A DNA stretch of 28,306 nucleotides from Chara braunii (lineage: Eukaryota; Streptophyta; Charophyceae; Charales; Characeae), in contig BFEA01000580.1 of NCBI GenBank assembly GCA_003427395.1, forward strand, positions 370,695 through 399,000, read 5' to 3'. Shown in pieces: positions 28,045-28,306 of the stretch (within the stretch, counting starts at the first letter, position 1; each line of letters begins with the position of its first letter). The position numbers were made by a program, and so were the translations under genes. Under the pieces are notes generated by a model. That model saw only the letters and a list, made by a program, of their open reading frames with translations. It had not been told where the DNA came from and did no database searches.

Positions 28045-28306
28045 TTTTTGTCTTTCTCTCTCTCTGTCTCTCGCTCTGCCTCGCTCTCTCTTCTTTCTCA
28101 CACACACACACATACACACATACATGCATAGACACACACACAGACAGACACACAGATGGAACGAAGTTTGTCTGTCTGTCTGTGTGTGCGTGTGTGTCAG
28201 AGAGAGAGATCGAGCAAGTGTGTGTGTGTGTGTGCGCGTGCGTGGGTGTGACAGAGAGTGTGTGGACAAGTCTGTGTGTGTGTGCGCGTGGGTGTGTGGC
28301 AGAGGG
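28045..28306. repeat. Compound TC/CA/TG/AG microsatellite with dyad symmetry
   Basis: Order on the plus strand: TC-rich, CA-rich, CAGA, a short unique centre (GATGGAACGAAG near 28155), then TCTG, TG-rich, AG-rich, TG-rich. The left half is roughly the reverse complement of the right, so the block can fold on itself. It runs to the window end. Confidence 0.85.

Overview
This window looks like nuclear DNA from a large, repeat-rich eukaryote of the plant or green-alga lineage. No confident host gene is visible. The one clearly recognisable coding unit is an L1-type LINE on the minus strand (about 27.4 kb down to 21.87 kb). Its ORF2 has the order seen in plant and algal L1s: APE-type endonuclease, reverse transcriptase, C-terminal RVT zinc-binding domain. 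The rest is diverged retroelement-like DNA, tandem repeats, microsatellites, tRNA-like SINE heads and an unusual density of short stem-loops. The lineage is inferred from the LINE type, not proven.

Layout. 1-2.2 kb: AT-rich spacer, strong hairpins and copy A of a dispersed repeat family ('family Y'). 2.2-5.5 kb: two diverged TATA/initiator promoter modules, a TGACG cluster, a tRNA-like SINE head, a 150-nt foldback, end-to-end hairpins and long ACT and GA microsatellites. 5.5-9.4 kb: mostly featureless, with one unrecognised 218-codon ORF (minus) and CAA/CAG-rich DNA. 9.4-11 kb: copy B of family Y, inverted relative to A, with two more TATA modules and another hairpin array. 11-13.3 kb: TA/CA microsatellites, an alternating ~120-bp satellite, and an array of ~22-bp cores spaced mostly about 90-115 bp apart. 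13.5-21.4 kb: CAG/CAA-rich and pyrimidine-rich blocks with repeated AGGTARG donor-like motifs, a GC-rich block, a T30 tract, copy C of family Y and a second SINE head. 21.9-27.6 kb: the LINE. 27.6-28.3 kb: T-rich DNA, a 100-nt foldback and a compound microsatellite.

The most interesting observation is in LINE ORF2. About 1,378 codons keep L1 homology from the endonuclease to a C-terminal tail and end at TGA. Along the way there are six in-frame TAA/TAG codons (2 TAA, 4 TAG), no in-frame TGA, and one single-base frameshift in a short C run. A decayed element should show more indels and some TGA. The pattern is what a UAR=glutamine nuclear code would give, as reported for some ulvophyte green algae (Dasycladales, Cladophorales, Trentepohliales), ciliates and diplomonads. 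It cannot be proven from one element: decay by C-to-T transitions remains possible.

The second theme is hairpins. In several places different perfect or near-perfect stem-loops follow one another end to end, one array lying directly upstream of a TATA box.
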